From JAXLRU01 sp046330935 (GTDB lineage Bacteria; Actinomycetota; Actinomycetes; Actinomycetales; Kineosporiaceae), in the NCBI GenBank assembly GCA_046330935.1, contig JAXLRU010000002.1:124001-188000 (forward strand): a DNA stretch of 64,000 bases, given 5' to 3'. The translations under genes were made by a program, and so were the position numbers. Under the pieces are notes generated by a model. It had not been told where the DNA came from. It did not search any database and saw only the letters and a program-made list of their open reading frames with translations. The number at the start of each line of letters is the position of its first letter. Positions within the stretch are counted from its first letter, which is position 1. Below, one piece after another: positions 52,731 to 61,276 of this stretch.

Positions 52731-55010
52731 TCAGCGGAAGAGCCGGGGCAGGAAGTCGATCAGGTTCTTCTGCCACGCGTCCCAGCCGTGCGGCCCCTGC
52801 GTCTCACCGGGGAACACGTAGTGGACGCCGATCCGGTCGAAGGCCTCCATCGTCGCCACGGCGAACGGGTGCACGAAGTCGGTCCGGTTCCCCACGTAGA
52901 CCGCGAGCAGCTTGGTGCCCGCGTTGATCGCCGCCGCGTCGTACCCGGCGCCGTCGATCGGCTGGCCGGGGAAGCCCAGCGCGGAGGAGAACGTGCCGAT
53001 CCAGGCGAACTCCCCGGGGTAGTCGCGCAACGTCCAGTAGGTCTGGAAGCCGCCCATCGAGAGCCCGGCGAGGGCCTGGTGCGCGGGGTCGGACGCGATC
53101 CGGTAGGCCTTGCGGGCCGCCGGCGCCAGGTTCTCGCGCAGCTCCTTGGTGAAGTCGGAGACGTTGCCGTTGCCCATCACGACGACCATGGGGACGATCG
53201 CGCCGTCCCGGGTGAGGTTGTCGAGGATCTGCTTGGCCCGCCCCATCTCCACCCAGTCGGTGAAGTTCTGGCCGCCGCCGTGCTGCAGGTACAGCACCGG
53301 GTAGGGGGTGGCGCGGTCGGCGTCGTAGCCCGGCGGCGTCCACACGTACGCGGAGCGCTTCTCGCCGGCGACGGCGCTGTCGTAGGTGAGCGTCGACACC
53401 TTGCCGCCCACGCCCTGGACGTCGGCCAGCAGCCTCGCGCGCCCGCCCGTCACCAGGACGGTGCTCCAGCTGGGCTCCGTGGTGACCTTCGACGGGTTCG
53501 CCTCGTCCTTCACCGACTGCAGGTCGACGAGGAACTTGTAGTAGTACAGCCACGGCTTCAGCGGGCCGACGGTGGCGCGCCACCGGTCGCCGACCTTGAC
53601 CATCGGCAGGTTGACCCACGCCCCGCCCGGCGCCCAGTTGCCCCACAGCGTCACGTGCTCGGCGTCGGGGTACTGCGTGCCCGTCTCGATGGTGAGGAAC
53701 CCGTCGCCGTTGTCGTCCTTGTACTGCCACGGCGACGGCGTCGTGCCCGAGGCCGGGGTGGTGAACTCCTGGCGCAGCGGCAGGTGGCCGCGGCTCATGC
53801 CGTGGTCGGTGACCGGGTGGAACAGGCGGGGCACGAAGTCGCCGAGGGCCTGCGCCCACGACTGCCAGTTGCCGCCGTGCGCGGCGTCGACGCCGTCGAA
53901 CTCGCGCTTGATCCCGGCCGCGTCGAGCTGGCGGAGCAGCCGGTAGGTCGGGTTGTACGCGGCGTCGGTGACGTTGCCGGTGTAGAGCCGCAGCAGCTTG
54001 GTGGACGCGTTGACCTCACGGGCGTTCACCGACGCGACGGCGTACTGGCCACTGAAGGACCCGACGTAGCCGAACGTGCCCGGCCGGGTCAGCGCCAGGG
54101 TCAGCGCCTGCGTGGCGCCCGAGCCGGCGCCCGCGATCGCCTGGACGTCGGGGGTGGAGCCCACCCGGTACCGGCCGCGGATCGCCTTCGTCAGCGCGCT
54201 CACGCCGTCCGCGCTCGTCGAGGCCATCGCCACGACCATGGGCTCGGCCCTGCCCGCGAGCACCAGGTTGTCGAGGACCTGCTTCGCCCGCCCGAGCTGC
54301 GCCCAGTCGGCGGCGCCCCCGGTCGTCCCGCTCAGCAGGTAGAGCACCGGGTAGGGCTGGGCGCGCGTGGCGTCGTAGCCCGGCGGCGTCCAGACGGTCG
54401 CCGTCCCGCCCGGGTAGGCGACGTTCTTGAGCCGGCCGCCCTTGCCCGCGGGCGCGTCGAGGATCAGCTCGGCGCCGGGGCCGGGGACGACGACCGTGCG
54501 CCACGTCGGGTCGGACGTCACGACGTTCGGGTTGCCCCGGTCAGCGGCGATCTTGAGGTCGTCCCCGCGCAGCCGGTACCGGTACTGGCCCGGCGGGAGG
54601 GGCCCGATGAGCGACGTGTACGCGTCCCCCGAGCGGCTCACGCCCTGCTCGGCGACGTTGCCGCCCGGCGCGAAGTCACCCTCGATGACCAGCGACGACA
54701 CGGGACCCACCTGCTGCTCCAGGTCGGCGACCGGGAGCCGGAACGACACGAACCCCTCGTCGACGCTGACGGTCGGTTCCGACGAGGTCGCGCTCGGCGT
54801 CGGGGTGGGGGTCGCTGTCACGGTCGGCGTCCCCGATCCCGTCGGCGAGGTGGTGGGGCTCGCGGTGTCCGCTGGTACGACGGCGCCGGCAGCGCTCGGC
54901 GTCCACAGCAGGGCGGGGACGGCGCAGACCGCGGCGGCTGCCACGGCGACGGAGCGCCGGGGTAGTGCCGCGCCTGGGGCGCGCCGTCTCGGACGGGCGG
55001 GGAACGTCAT
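52731..55010 (-). CDS. Secreted double-domain esterase (feruloyl/acetyl-xylan esterase-like)
   Basis: A 759-aa exported protein from ATG at 55010 behind GGAGG. A signal peptide and a Thr/Ser/Pro linker precede two repeats, each a CBM48-like Ig domain plus an esterase-D alpha/beta-hydrolase (residues ~95-420 and ~430-759). Repeat two has LAGLSMGGF (nucleophile Ser near 651) and the His in GPHGWDAW. In repeat one the elbow reads IAGAGSGAT, so the nucleophile position is Gly while the His (AAHGGNW) remains; that copy is likely non-catalytic. It probably removes feruloyl or acetyl groups from xylan beside the GH10-GH62 enzyme. A LacI-type operator lies 113 bp upstream. Confidence 0.9.
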   Translation of the reverse strand: MTFPARPRRRAPGAALPRRSVAVAAAAVCAVPALLWTPSAAGAVVPADTASPTTSPTGSGTPTVTATPTPTPSATSSEPTVSVDEGFVSFRLPVADLEQQVGPVSSLVIEGDFAPGGNVAEQGVSRSGDAYTSLIGPLPPGQYRYRLRGDDLKIAADRGNPNVVTSDPTWRTVVVPGPGAELILDAPAGKGGRLKNVAYPGGTATVWTPPGYDATRAQPYPVLYLLSGTTGGAADWAQLGRAKQVLDNLVLAGRAEPMVVAMASTSADGVSALTKAIRGRYRVGSTPDVQAIAGAGSGATQALTLALTRPGTFGYVGSFSGQYAVASVNAREVNASTKLLRLYTGNVTDAAYNPTYRLLRQLDAAGIKREFDGVDAAHGGNWQSWAQALGDFVPRLFHPVTDHGMSRGHLPLRQEFTTPASGTTPSPWQYKDDNGDGFLTIETGTQYPDAEHVTLWGNWAPGGAWVNLPMVKVGDRWRATVGPLKPWLYYYKFLVDLQSVKDEANPSKVTTEPSWSTVLVTGGRARLLADVQGVGGKVSTLTYDSAVAGEKRSAYVWTPPGYDADRATPYPVLYLQHGGGQNFTDWVEMGRAKQILDNLTRDGAIVPMVVVMGNGNVSDFTKELRENLAPAARKAYRIASDPAHQALAGLSMGGFQTYWTLRDYPGEFAWIGTFSSALGFPGQPIDGAGYDAAAINAGTKLLAVYVGNRTDFVHPFAVATMEAFDRIGVHYVFPGETQGPHGWDAWQKNLIDFLPRLFR

Positions 55011-55122
55011 GCGGATCCTCCCGAGGGGGTGTCAGCTGGTTGCGGACGATCGGAGTCCGAACTGGGTGGTTCGTGGTGGAGCGCGATCGTCCTCACTGCG
55101 GTAATTGCGACAAAAGGTGCAG

Positions 55123-55136
55123 TGTTAGCGCTAACA
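55123..55136. promoter_or_regulatory. LacI-family operator upstream of esterase gene
   Basis: TGTTAGCGCTAACA, a perfect 14-bp palindrome with the central GCGC typical of LacI/GalR/CcpA-type sites. It is centred about 120 bp upstream of the esterase ATG. The regulator is not in this window as an HTH protein. Confidence 0.75.
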
Positions 55137-55235
55137 TAGGCAGGCGGTTGGGTGGGGTCAACGAGGGATCCGGCCCGGGCGTCCAGGGGTCCCTGTGGTC
55201 CGACGAGCGGTCACGCCGACTTTCGCGGCTGCTCC

Positions 55236-55343
55236 GCGGACCGTCTGCGACACCATCCGCCGCGAACCGTCCCTCAACCCAGGATCCCGACTGCCGCAGA
55301 TACTCCCCGGACGGTCTGCGACACAGTCCGCCGCAGACCGTCC
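55236..55343. repeat. Two diverged hairpin repeats between LysE and esterase genes
   Basis: GGACGGTCTGCG/CGCAGACCGTCC (55309-55343, 12-bp stem) and a less perfect relative at 55236-55272. Both share the core GTCTGCGACAC and CCGCCGC. The first lies 25 bp downstream of the LysE stop and probably terminates the operon. The rest of 55011..55367 holds the esterase leader with the LacI operator and no gene. Confidence 0.65.
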
Positions 55344-55367
55344 TGGAGCCGCCGGGCGAGGGCGGGC

Positions 55368-55988
55368 TCAGGCCTCCACGAGCACGACGACGCCGAGGGC
55401 GGCGAGCACCACGCCGACGAGCGCGTCGAGGGTGCGCCGCACCCGGGGCCGGTTGAGCACGGGGTACAGACTCCCGGCGGCGAACGCGAAGCCGAGCAGC
55501 CACAGGGTGCTCTCGAGGATGTAGATCGCGTACAGGAGCACCTGGTCGCCGAGGGCGGCGGAGCCGTCCCGGGGCAGGAACCCGGGCACGATCGACAGGT
55601 ACAGCAGCCCGATCTTGGGGTTGAGCAGGTTGGTGGTGAGCCCGCGCCGGAAGTGCCCGCGCTCCAGCCCGGGGGGCACGCGGCCGTCGTCGGAGGCCGC
55701 CCGCAGCGCCGAGCGCACCGCCTGCGCGGCGAGCCACAGCAGGTACAGCGCGCCGGCCACGGACAGCACCCGGAACGCGCGGGGGCTGTTGGTCACGATC
55801 GCGGCGAGGCCCACGCCGGAGGCGACGCCCCACACCACGATCCCGGCGATGATGCCCAGGGCCGTGCGCACGGCGGCGGCACGCCCGGCCCCGGCGGTCG
55901 TGCGCAGCAGCAGTGCCTGGTCGGGCCCGGGCACGATGACGATCAGCCCGGCCGCACCGGCGAACGACAGCGCCGTGAGCGGCGTCAT
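55368..55988 (-). CDS. LysE/RhtB-family amino-acid exporter
   Basis: A 206-aa membrane protein from ATG at 55988, overlapping the carbamoyltransferase stop (ATGA). It has six hydrophobic helices with the family signature GLIVIVPGPDQALLLRTTAGAGRAAAVRTALGIIAG near the start and FRRGLTTNLLNPKIGLLYLSIVPGFL in the middle. The family exports amino acids and analogues. As the last gene of the operon it most likely exports the pathway product, and so protects the host from a toxic amino-acid analogue. Product identity is inference. Confidence 0.93.
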   Translation of the reverse strand: MTPLTALSFAGAAGLIVIVPGPDQALLLRTTAGAGRAAAVRTALGIIAGIVVWGVASGVGLAAIVTNSPRAFRVLSVAGALYLLWLAAQAVRSALRAASDDGRVPPGLERGHFRRGLTTNLLNPKIGLLYLSIVPGFLPRDGSAALGDQVLLYAIYILESTLWLLGFAFAAGSLYPVLNRPRVRRTLDALVGVVLAALGVVVLVEA

Positions 55989-56908
55989 CCGCGCTCGCCG
56001 AACAGCCACTCCAGCACCGCGACGGCGCTGCCGTACTTCATCCGCGCCTGCTCCCACGCCAGCGAGCGCTCGCCGTCGAGCACCGACGACGCGACCTCCT
56101 CGCCGCGGTGGGCGGGCAGGTCGTGCATGAAGACGGCGCGGGGCCAGCACGCCATGAGCGCTTCGTCGACGTGGAAGGGCCGGAACAGCTCGCGCCAGTC
56201 GGCGTCGGGCTTCACGGTCCCGGTGGTCTGCCAGCGCGTGGTGTAGACGACGTCGGCGTCGAGCTCGGCCTCGGCGAGGTCGTGCACCTGCTCGACCCGC
56301 GAGTCCGTCTCGGCGGCGGCCGCCTGCAGCGCGGTGACCACGTCGGCGGGGACGCCGTACCCGCGCGGGGTGGCCAGCACGAGCGTCACGCCCTTGTAGG
56401 CGCGCAGCACCTTGCCCAGGGCGGTCGCGGAGTTGTTGCCCTCCCCCACGTACAGCACGGACAGGCCGTCGACCCGCCCGAAGTGGCGCTGCAGCGTCGC
56501 GGCGTCGCACAGCCCCTGGGTGGGGTGCTCCTCGGCGGCCATGGCGTTGACGACGGGCAGCCCCCCGGCCTCGGACAGCAGCCGCAGGTCGGCGAGGGGC
56601 CCGGCCGTGCGCGCCACCAGGCCGTCGAGCATCGCGGCGAACATCCGCCCCGTGTCCTCCAGCGACTCCCCCGTGTTCAGCTGCAGGTCGTTCGGGCCGT
56701 ACTGGATCAGCGAGGCGCCCAGGCGCAGGGCCGCCGACGAGAACGCCGTGCGGGTGCGGGTGGACGTCTTCGCGAAGTAGATCCCCAGCACCCGCCCGGA
56801 CAGCTGCGGCGCGAGCGGGCGGTCGGCGTCGAGCACCCGCGCGGCGCGGTCGACGATCGCGTGCAGGTCCTCGGCGGTGAGGTCGTCGAGTGAGAGCAGA
56901 CCCGGCAC
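55985..56908 (-). CDS. Ornithine-carbamoyltransferase-family enzyme, probably acting on diaminopropionate
   Basis: A 307-aa enzyme from GTG at 56908 with AAAGGGG upstream. The carbamoyl-phosphate loop is FAKTSTRTRTAF (residues ~50-61); HPTQGLCDAATLQRHF supplies further binding residues. The ornithine-binding loop, normally HCLP, reads FMHDLPAHRGEEV: Asp replaces the Cys that helps bind ornithine, so another amine is expected. In an operon with SbnA- and SbnB-like genes the natural acceptor is L-2,3-diaminopropionate, giving 3-ureidoalanine (albizziine), as proposed for beta-ureidoalanine formation in viomycin-type pathways. No other arginine gene is nearby, so it is unlikely to be argF. Confidence 0.85.
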   Translation of the reverse strand: MPGLLSLDDLTAEDLHAIVDRAARVLDADRPLAPQLSGRVLGIYFAKTSTRTRTAFSSAALRLGASLIQYGPNDLQLNTGESLEDTGRMFAAMLDGLVARTAGPLADLRLLSEAGGLPVVNAMAAEEHPTQGLCDAATLQRHFGRVDGLSVLYVGEGNNSATALGKVLRAYKGVTLVLATPRGYGVPADVVTALQAAAAETDSRVEQVHDLAEAELDADVVYTTRWQTTGTVKPDADWRELFRPFHVDEALMACWPRAVFMHDLPAHRGEEVASSVLDGERSLAWEQARMKYGSAVAVLEWLFGERG

Positions 56909-56969
56909 GGGTCGTCCCCTTTCGTCGGGTGGGTTCGTCGGGTGGTTCGTCGGGCAGGGTGGAGCAGGG

Positions 56970-57986
56970 TCAGGCCAGCGACAGGGTGCTGCCGAGCCCG
57001 TCACGAGTGGCGACGTCGACGATCGCCCCCATCAGCGCGACGTCGAGGACGCCCATGCCGAAGGGGTTGCTGACGGCGACGCCGTCGGCGGGCACCTCGA
57101 GGCGGCCGCCGTCACGGATCAGCTCGGCGAGCGATCCGCGCAGCGCGACGGCTTCGCCGGCGGCGAGCAGGCGCCCCAGGGGGCGGCGGGGGTTCTCGCG
57201 GACGAGGTCGAGGTCGTCGACGAGGACGGCGGACGCCGTGAGGAAGACGTCGTCGGCGAGGTCGCCGAGGGAGACGTTGAGGACGAGCGTGCCGGGCAGC
57301 AGGTCCCCGGCGTGCAGGTACCCCTCGTCGGCCGTGGTGAGGGTGAGCAGGAGCCGGGACGACTTCACCAGGGAGGCCACCGAGGGGTGCAGTTCGACGG
57401 CGACGCGCGGGTGGCGCTCGGCGAGCCAGGCGGCGAGCTGCTCGGCTCGCGCGGGGGCGAGGTCGTGCAGGTGCACGCGGCTCAGGCCCACGGAGCCGAC
57501 GAGGAGGTCGAGGTGCGCGCGGGCCAGCGCCCCGCAGCCGACGACGGCGATCTCGTCGAGGGGCAGGCCCTCCACGCGCCGCAGGGTGGCCAGGGAGTAC
57601 CCGGCGGTGCGGGCGGCGCTGATCAGCCCGACCTCCATCAGCGCACGGGGCCGCGCGGTGAGCGGGTCGAACAGGAAGCCGAGGCCGCCGGCCCGCTCCA
57701 TGCCGCGCGAGGGGTTGTCGATCGCCGCGTTGATCAGCTTCATGCCGTACCACTGCTGATCGGGACCGGGGACGGATCCGAGCAGCGCCAGCGACCGCGC
57801 CGCCGCACCGGTGGTGGTGGTCCAGCCGAGGTAGCCCTCGGCGGGCAGGTCGGTGCGGCCGTCGGCGTGGGCGAGGAGGGTCGCCTCGACGATCGACGCG
57901 CAGTCCAGCGACGACAGGCAGCGCGCGACGTCGGCGCGGCCGAGGAAGAGCAGCTCGTCCACGGGGGTCCTTCCGGGGTGGGTCAT
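56970..57986 (-). CDS. sbnB: SbnB-like N-(2-amino-2-carboxyethyl)-L-glutamate dehydrogenase
   Basis: A 338-aa enzyme of the ornithine cyclodeaminase/mu-crystallin family from ATG at 57986, overlapping the sbnA stop (ATGA). SbnB oxidatively cleaves N-(2-amino-2-carboxyethyl)-L-glutamate with NAD+ to L-2,3-diaminopropionate and 2-oxoglutarate. Visible are YLGWTTTTGAAARSLALLGS, WYGMKLINAAIDNPSRG (substrate Lys near 88), MEVGLISAARTAGYSLATLRR and the Rossmann motif VVGCGALARAHLDLL. The gene is directly coupled to the SbnA partner, which makes its substrate. Ornithine cyclodeaminase itself would be the alternative, but the pairing argues against it. Confidence 0.88.
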   Translation of the reverse strand: MTHPGRTPVDELLFLGRADVARCLSSLDCASIVEATLLAHADGRTDLPAEGYLGWTTTTGAAARSLALLGSVPGPDQQWYGMKLINAAIDNPSRGMERAGGLGFLFDPLTARPRALMEVGLISAARTAGYSLATLRRVEGLPLDEIAVVGCGALARAHLDLLVGSVGLSRVHLHDLAPARAEQLAAWLAERHPRVAVELHPSVASLVKSSRLLLTLTTADEGYLHAGDLLPGTLVLNVSLGDLADDVFLTASAVLVDDLDLVRENPRRPLGRLLAAGEAVALRGSLAELIRDGGRLEVPADGVAVSNPFGMGVLDVALMGAIVDVATRDGLGSTLSLA

Positions 57987-59011
57987 CCGACGGCCACGAG
58001 GTCGTCGACGAACTCGGAGGCGAGGACGTCGGGCGGGTCGAGCGCGGGCACCTCGGCCCACCCCTGCCGCCGCCGCCAGGCCTCGGAGTAGATGGTGTCC
58101 TCGTAGCGGTCGCCGCCGTCGGCGCACACCGCGACGACGTCGGCACGGGCCCTGCCCTCGCGGATCCGGGCCAGCGCACCGGCGACGACGGCACCGGAGC
58201 TGCCGCCGATGCGCACGCCCAGGCGGTGGGCCACCCAGTCGCAGGCCGCGACGGCGGCGGGCGCGTCGACCAGCACGTGCGGCGGAGCGCCCTGGTCGTC
58301 CACGGCGCCGGCGAGGAACAGCGAGCGCTGGCTGGAGCCGATGCCGTTGAGCCGACGGACCGACGGCTCGCCGCCGAGGGCGACGGAGCCCGTCTCGTCG
58401 ACGCCGACGCAGCGCCACGGCGGCGCCTCGGCCTCGATGAAGTCGCGGAAGCCGCGCATCGTGCCGCCGGTCGACACCCCGACGAAGACGTCGACGGGCG
58501 TGGCGCGGCCGAGGACGCCGAGGATCTCGGGCGCCGTACCGCGGCTGTGGGCGCGCGGGTTGGCGTCGCTCTCGTACTGGTTGGGCCAGCGCAGGTGGGG
58601 GTCGGCGGCCAGCCGCGCCCGCACGTAGGCCAGCCGCGCCAGGAGGAAGCCACCGCTGGCGTCGGCCTCGGTGACCTCGACGACGTGTGCGCCGGCGTTG
58701 CGCATGGCCCGAAGGAGGCGGCGCGGGGTGCGCGGGTCGACCACGGCGGTGAACTCGATGCCGCAGATCTGGGCGTAGCGGGCGAGCGCCACGCCGAGAT
58801 TTCCGGACGTCGACTCGATGATGCGCCGCGGCGGCCGACCGTTCTCGAAACAGGATTCGAGCAGGGAGTAGGCGACCCTGTCCTTCATCGAGCCGAAAGG
58901 ATTCTCCTGCTCCAGTTTCAACCACAGATTCGTCTCGCGGTGCCGACCGGCGAGCGTGACCCGGAGCATCGGCGTCCGGCCCGGAATGGGGCCGGGAATG
59001 GGATTCGACAT
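57983..59011 (-). CDS. sbnA: SbnA-like N-(2-amino-2-carboxyethyl)-L-glutamate synthase
   Basis: A 342-aa fold-type-II PLP enzyme from ATG at 59011. SbnA joins O-phospho-L-serine and L-glutamate with loss of phosphate. The cofactor Lys is in NPFGSMKDRVAYSLL (near residue 43), the Asn-containing loop is ESTSGNLGVALARYA, and the phosphate loop is GVSTGGTMRGF. Resemblance to cysteine synthase is strong, but STSGNLG/GVSTGGTMRG and the C-terminal ADGGDRYEDTIYSEAW extension are SbnA-like. It lies 50 bp downstream of the CDGSH gene. Confidence 0.88.
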   Translation of the reverse strand: MSNPIPGPIPGRTPMLRVTLAGRHRETNLWLKLEQENPFGSMKDRVAYSLLESCFENGRPPRRIIESTSGNLGVALARYAQICGIEFTAVVDPRTPRRLLRAMRNAGAHVVEVTEADASGGFLLARLAYVRARLAADPHLRWPNQYESDANPRAHSRGTAPEILGVLGRATPVDVFVGVSTGGTMRGFRDFIEAEAPPWRCVGVDETGSVALGGEPSVRRLNGIGSSQRSLFLAGAVDDQGAPPHVLVDAPAAVAACDWVAHRLGVRIGGSSGAVVAGALARIREGRARADVVAVCADGGDRYEDTIYSEAWRRRQGWAEVPALDPPDVLASEFVDDLVAVG

Positions 59012-59061
59012 GCGAAAACAGACCTCGCTCGGTGGGCGCGTGCGGATGGACGGCCGGCGGT

Positions 59062-59307
59062 TCAGGCGGAATCGGTGCCGCGGGCCCAGGTGTGGCTGCC
59101 GTCGCAGAATGGTTTGAGCTGGGAGCGCCCACAGCGGCACAACGCGATGGTGCGCCGCTGCGGATCGATCGGATCGCCCGTGAGGGTGCTCAGCGTGTAG
59201 TCGCCGCGGACGAGGATCGGGCCGTTCTCGCAGACCACGACGGCCGCCCCGGCCAGGGGCGGATCGCCGGCCCGCTCCTGCTCGGCGCCCGCCTGGGGCG
59301 TGCTCAC
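59062..59307 (-). CDS. CDGSH iron-sulfur protein
   Basis: An 81-aa protein from GTG at 59307, overlapping the preceding oxidase stop (GTGA). The single CDGSH motif is complete: CRCGRSQLKPFCDGSHTW, three Cys and one His binding a labile [2Fe-2S] cluster. Upstream it has CENGPILVRGDYTL, typical of the short actinobacterial type. It is probably an electron or iron-sulfur partner for the haem-oxygenase-like diiron oxidase with which it is translationally coupled. Confidence 0.93.
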   Translation of the reverse strand: MSTPQAGAEQERAGDPPLAGAAVVVCENGPILVRGDYTLSTLTGDPIDPQRRTIALCRCGRSQLKPFCDGSHTWARGTDSA

Positions 59308-60165
59308 ACCAGCTCCGGCTCGGGCAGCGCCGTGCCAGCGGGGACAGGCTCCCGCAACGACGAGCAGCCCTGCTCCCACGCCTGCAGCAGCGCCTCGTTG
59401 GCGGCGGTGCCGACGGCGGCGCTGGCCAGCGCACCGAGCACGACGCTGGCGGTCTCCTCGGGGTGGGCCTGGGCGAAGCGCCCGCACATGTCGTGGGCGG
59501 CGAGCTGCTCGTGCACGGCGTCGGCGACGACGTGCTCCTGGAAGAACACCTGCGCGAGGTCGCTGCCGCCGAGGCGGTCGAGGCCCAGCTTGAGGTTGCG
59601 GTTGACGTGGTGGGACCCGATCTCGGTGATCGCGAGGTTGCCGAGGAGCGCACCGCGGTGCCGCGCGTGCATGCCGAACAGCGAGATGAGGTTGACGTTG
59701 GCCAGGGACGGCGCGGTCACGGACTCGACGTAGGTGCCGTAGCGGGGGTCGAGACCGAGCTCGCGCATGGTGAGCGCGAACAGCTGGGAGTGCAGCCGCC
59801 CCGGGATGCCGCCGCCGTACTCGTCGGCCTGGATCTCGACCAGCGCGGGCTTGCCCCCGCCGCGGATGCGCGGGATGGCGAGGCTGTGGTGGTCGGCCTC
59901 CATGAGCGAGTACACCGAGCGGTGCACGAGCAGCTCGGTGAACTGCTGCAGGCCCGCCTCGCGCTTCACGTACTGCGACAGGGACCGCCCACGGGGGGGC
60001 CGCCCGAGCTCCATCAGGTAGGCGGGCAGGTCGGCCGGCGCGACCTCGGGCACCGCGCCGACGAGCGCGGTGACCTCGCTCTCGAAGCGGCGCTCCAGCG
60101 CGGCGCGAAGGGCCAGGAACGACGGATTCCATTCCCAGTCGAACGTCGCCGCGCCGAAGAGGCAG
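59304..60165 (-). pseudogene. Haem-oxygenase-like diiron oxidase, C-terminal part (split by IS30 copy 2)
   Basis: About 286 residues of the first gene of the operon, after the IS. It reads CLFGAATFDWEWNPSF on from the N-terminal fragment. Metal-binding helices are visible in VEIQADEYGGGIPGRLHSQLF (Glu and His) and FFQEHVVADAVHEQLAAHDM (Glu, Asp, His), as in haem-oxygenase-like diiron N-oxygenases/desaturases such as SznF or UndA-type enzymes. A likely job is oxidation of the diaminopropionate-derived amine or ureide. A start inside the IS (GTG near 60187) could make a truncated form lacking the first helix. Rejoined length is 351 aa. Confidence 0.88.
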
Positions 60166-61276
60166 CTTGGCGTCATAGGGTGAGTGCACCGCACGGGATT
60201 CCGGCCTGGCGGTAGGATAGCGCAGGTTTCGGGATCGTCGGATACGAGAATTGGTGCGATCGGGATGCGTGGCGTGGAATTGACCGTTGCCGATCGGGAA
60301 ATGATTTCTCGGGGGATCGCGGCGGGGTCCAGTTTCCGTGGGATAGCGGTGGTGCTGGGCCGCAATCACGGGGTGGTTTGTCGGGAGGTCGCGCGTAACG
60401 GTGGCCGTGAGGCCTACCGGGCGGTCGTGGCGCAGAAGCGCGCTGATGCCCAACGGGGACGGCCGAAGGAGCGGGTCCTCGTGGCGTCGCAGCGGCTGCA
60501 CGACGCGGTCAACGCCGGCCTGGGCAGGAAGTGGTCCCCGGCCGAGATCAGCCGCCGGCTGCGGGTGGACCATCCCGACGACGAGACTATGCGGGTGTCC
60601 CACGAGACGATCTACCAGTGCCTGTACCTGCAGGCTCGCGGGGAACTGCGGACCCAACTGAAGATCAGCCTGCGTCAGGGCCGGACCCGGCGCGTACCGT
60701 CGTCGAGGATCGCCCAGGTCAAGGGCCAGATCGTCGGCATGGTCAACATCAGTGAGCGGCCCGCGGAGGCCGCTGACCGGGCCGTGCCCGGACACTGGGA
60801 AGGCGACCTGATCATCGGCGCCGGCGGGAAGTCGCAGATCATGACGCTCGTCGAGCGGACCACCCGGTACGCGATGCTCGTACGGGTCCCCTACGACCGC
60901 ACAGCCGAACGGTGCGCGATCCTGCTCGCCGCGAAGATCGCCACCCTGCCCGAGTTCCTCCGCAAGTCCATCACCTGGGACCAGGGCAAGGAGATGGCCG
61001 CTCACGCGAAGTTCACCATTGTCTCCGGCGTCCCCGTGTTCTTCTGCGACCCCCACAAGCCCTGGCAGCGCGGCACCAACGAGAACACCAACGGCCTCCT
61101 CCGCCAATACTTCCCCAAGGGCACCGACCTCTCCGGCTACACCCAAGCCGAACTCGACGCCGTCGCCGACGAACTCAACGACCGCCCCCGCGCCACCCTC
61201 AACTGGATGAAACCCACCGAAGAACTCAACCGCCTACTCCAGGCATCAACTGGTGCACCCACCACTTGACACCGCC
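60166..61276 (+). mobile_element. IS30-family insertion sequence, copy 2 (1111 bp)
   Basis: Same length and ends as copy 1 (CTTGGCGTCATAGGGTG at left, GGCGGTGTCAAGTGG reverse-complemented at right), in opposite orientation in the window. Here the flanking direct repeat is 6 bp, AGGCAG (60160-60165 and 61277-61282), versus 3 bp for copy 1. It disrupts the diiron oxidase gene; removing it with one repeat restores the frame (GVHYC-LFGAATFDW). Confidence 0.93.
60184..61269 (+). CDS. IS30-family transposase (identical to the one at 3536..4621)
   Basis: The same 361-residue protein as copy 1, from GTG at 60184 or, more likely, ATG at 60265. The DDE motifs GHWEGDLIIG, TWDQGKEM and RGTNENTNG are intact. 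It reads against the operon it interrupts, so it would not restore downstream transcription from its own promoter. Confidence 0.97.
   Translation: MHRTGFRPGGRIAQVSGSSDTRIGAIGMRGVELTVADREMISRGIAAGSSFRGIAVVLGRNHGVVCREVARNGGREAYRAVVAQKRADAQRGRPKERVLVASQRLHDAVNAGLGRKWSPAEISRRLRVDHPDDETMRVSHETIYQCLYLQARGELRTQLKISLRQGRTRRVPSSRIAQVKGQIVGMVNISERPAEAADRAVPGHWEGDLIIGAGGKSQIMTLVERTTRYAMLVRVPYDRTAERCAILLAAKIATLPEFLRKSITWDQGKEMAAHAKFTIVSGVPVFFCDPHKPWQRGTNENTNGLLRQYFPKGTDLSGYTQAELDAVADELNDRPRATLNWMKPTEELNRLLQASTGAPTT

Noticed and set aside
55985..56908. Ordinary arginine-pathway ornithine carbamoyltransferase (argF)
   Set aside because: No arg genes nearby, HCLP is changed to HDLP, and it is translationally coupled to a LysE exporter and downstream of sbnA-sbnB.
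57983..59011. Cysteine synthase (cysK)
   Set aside because: Overlap with an SbnB-type gene and the SbnA-like C-terminal extension fit diaminopropionate synthesis better; no cysE or sulfur gene is near.
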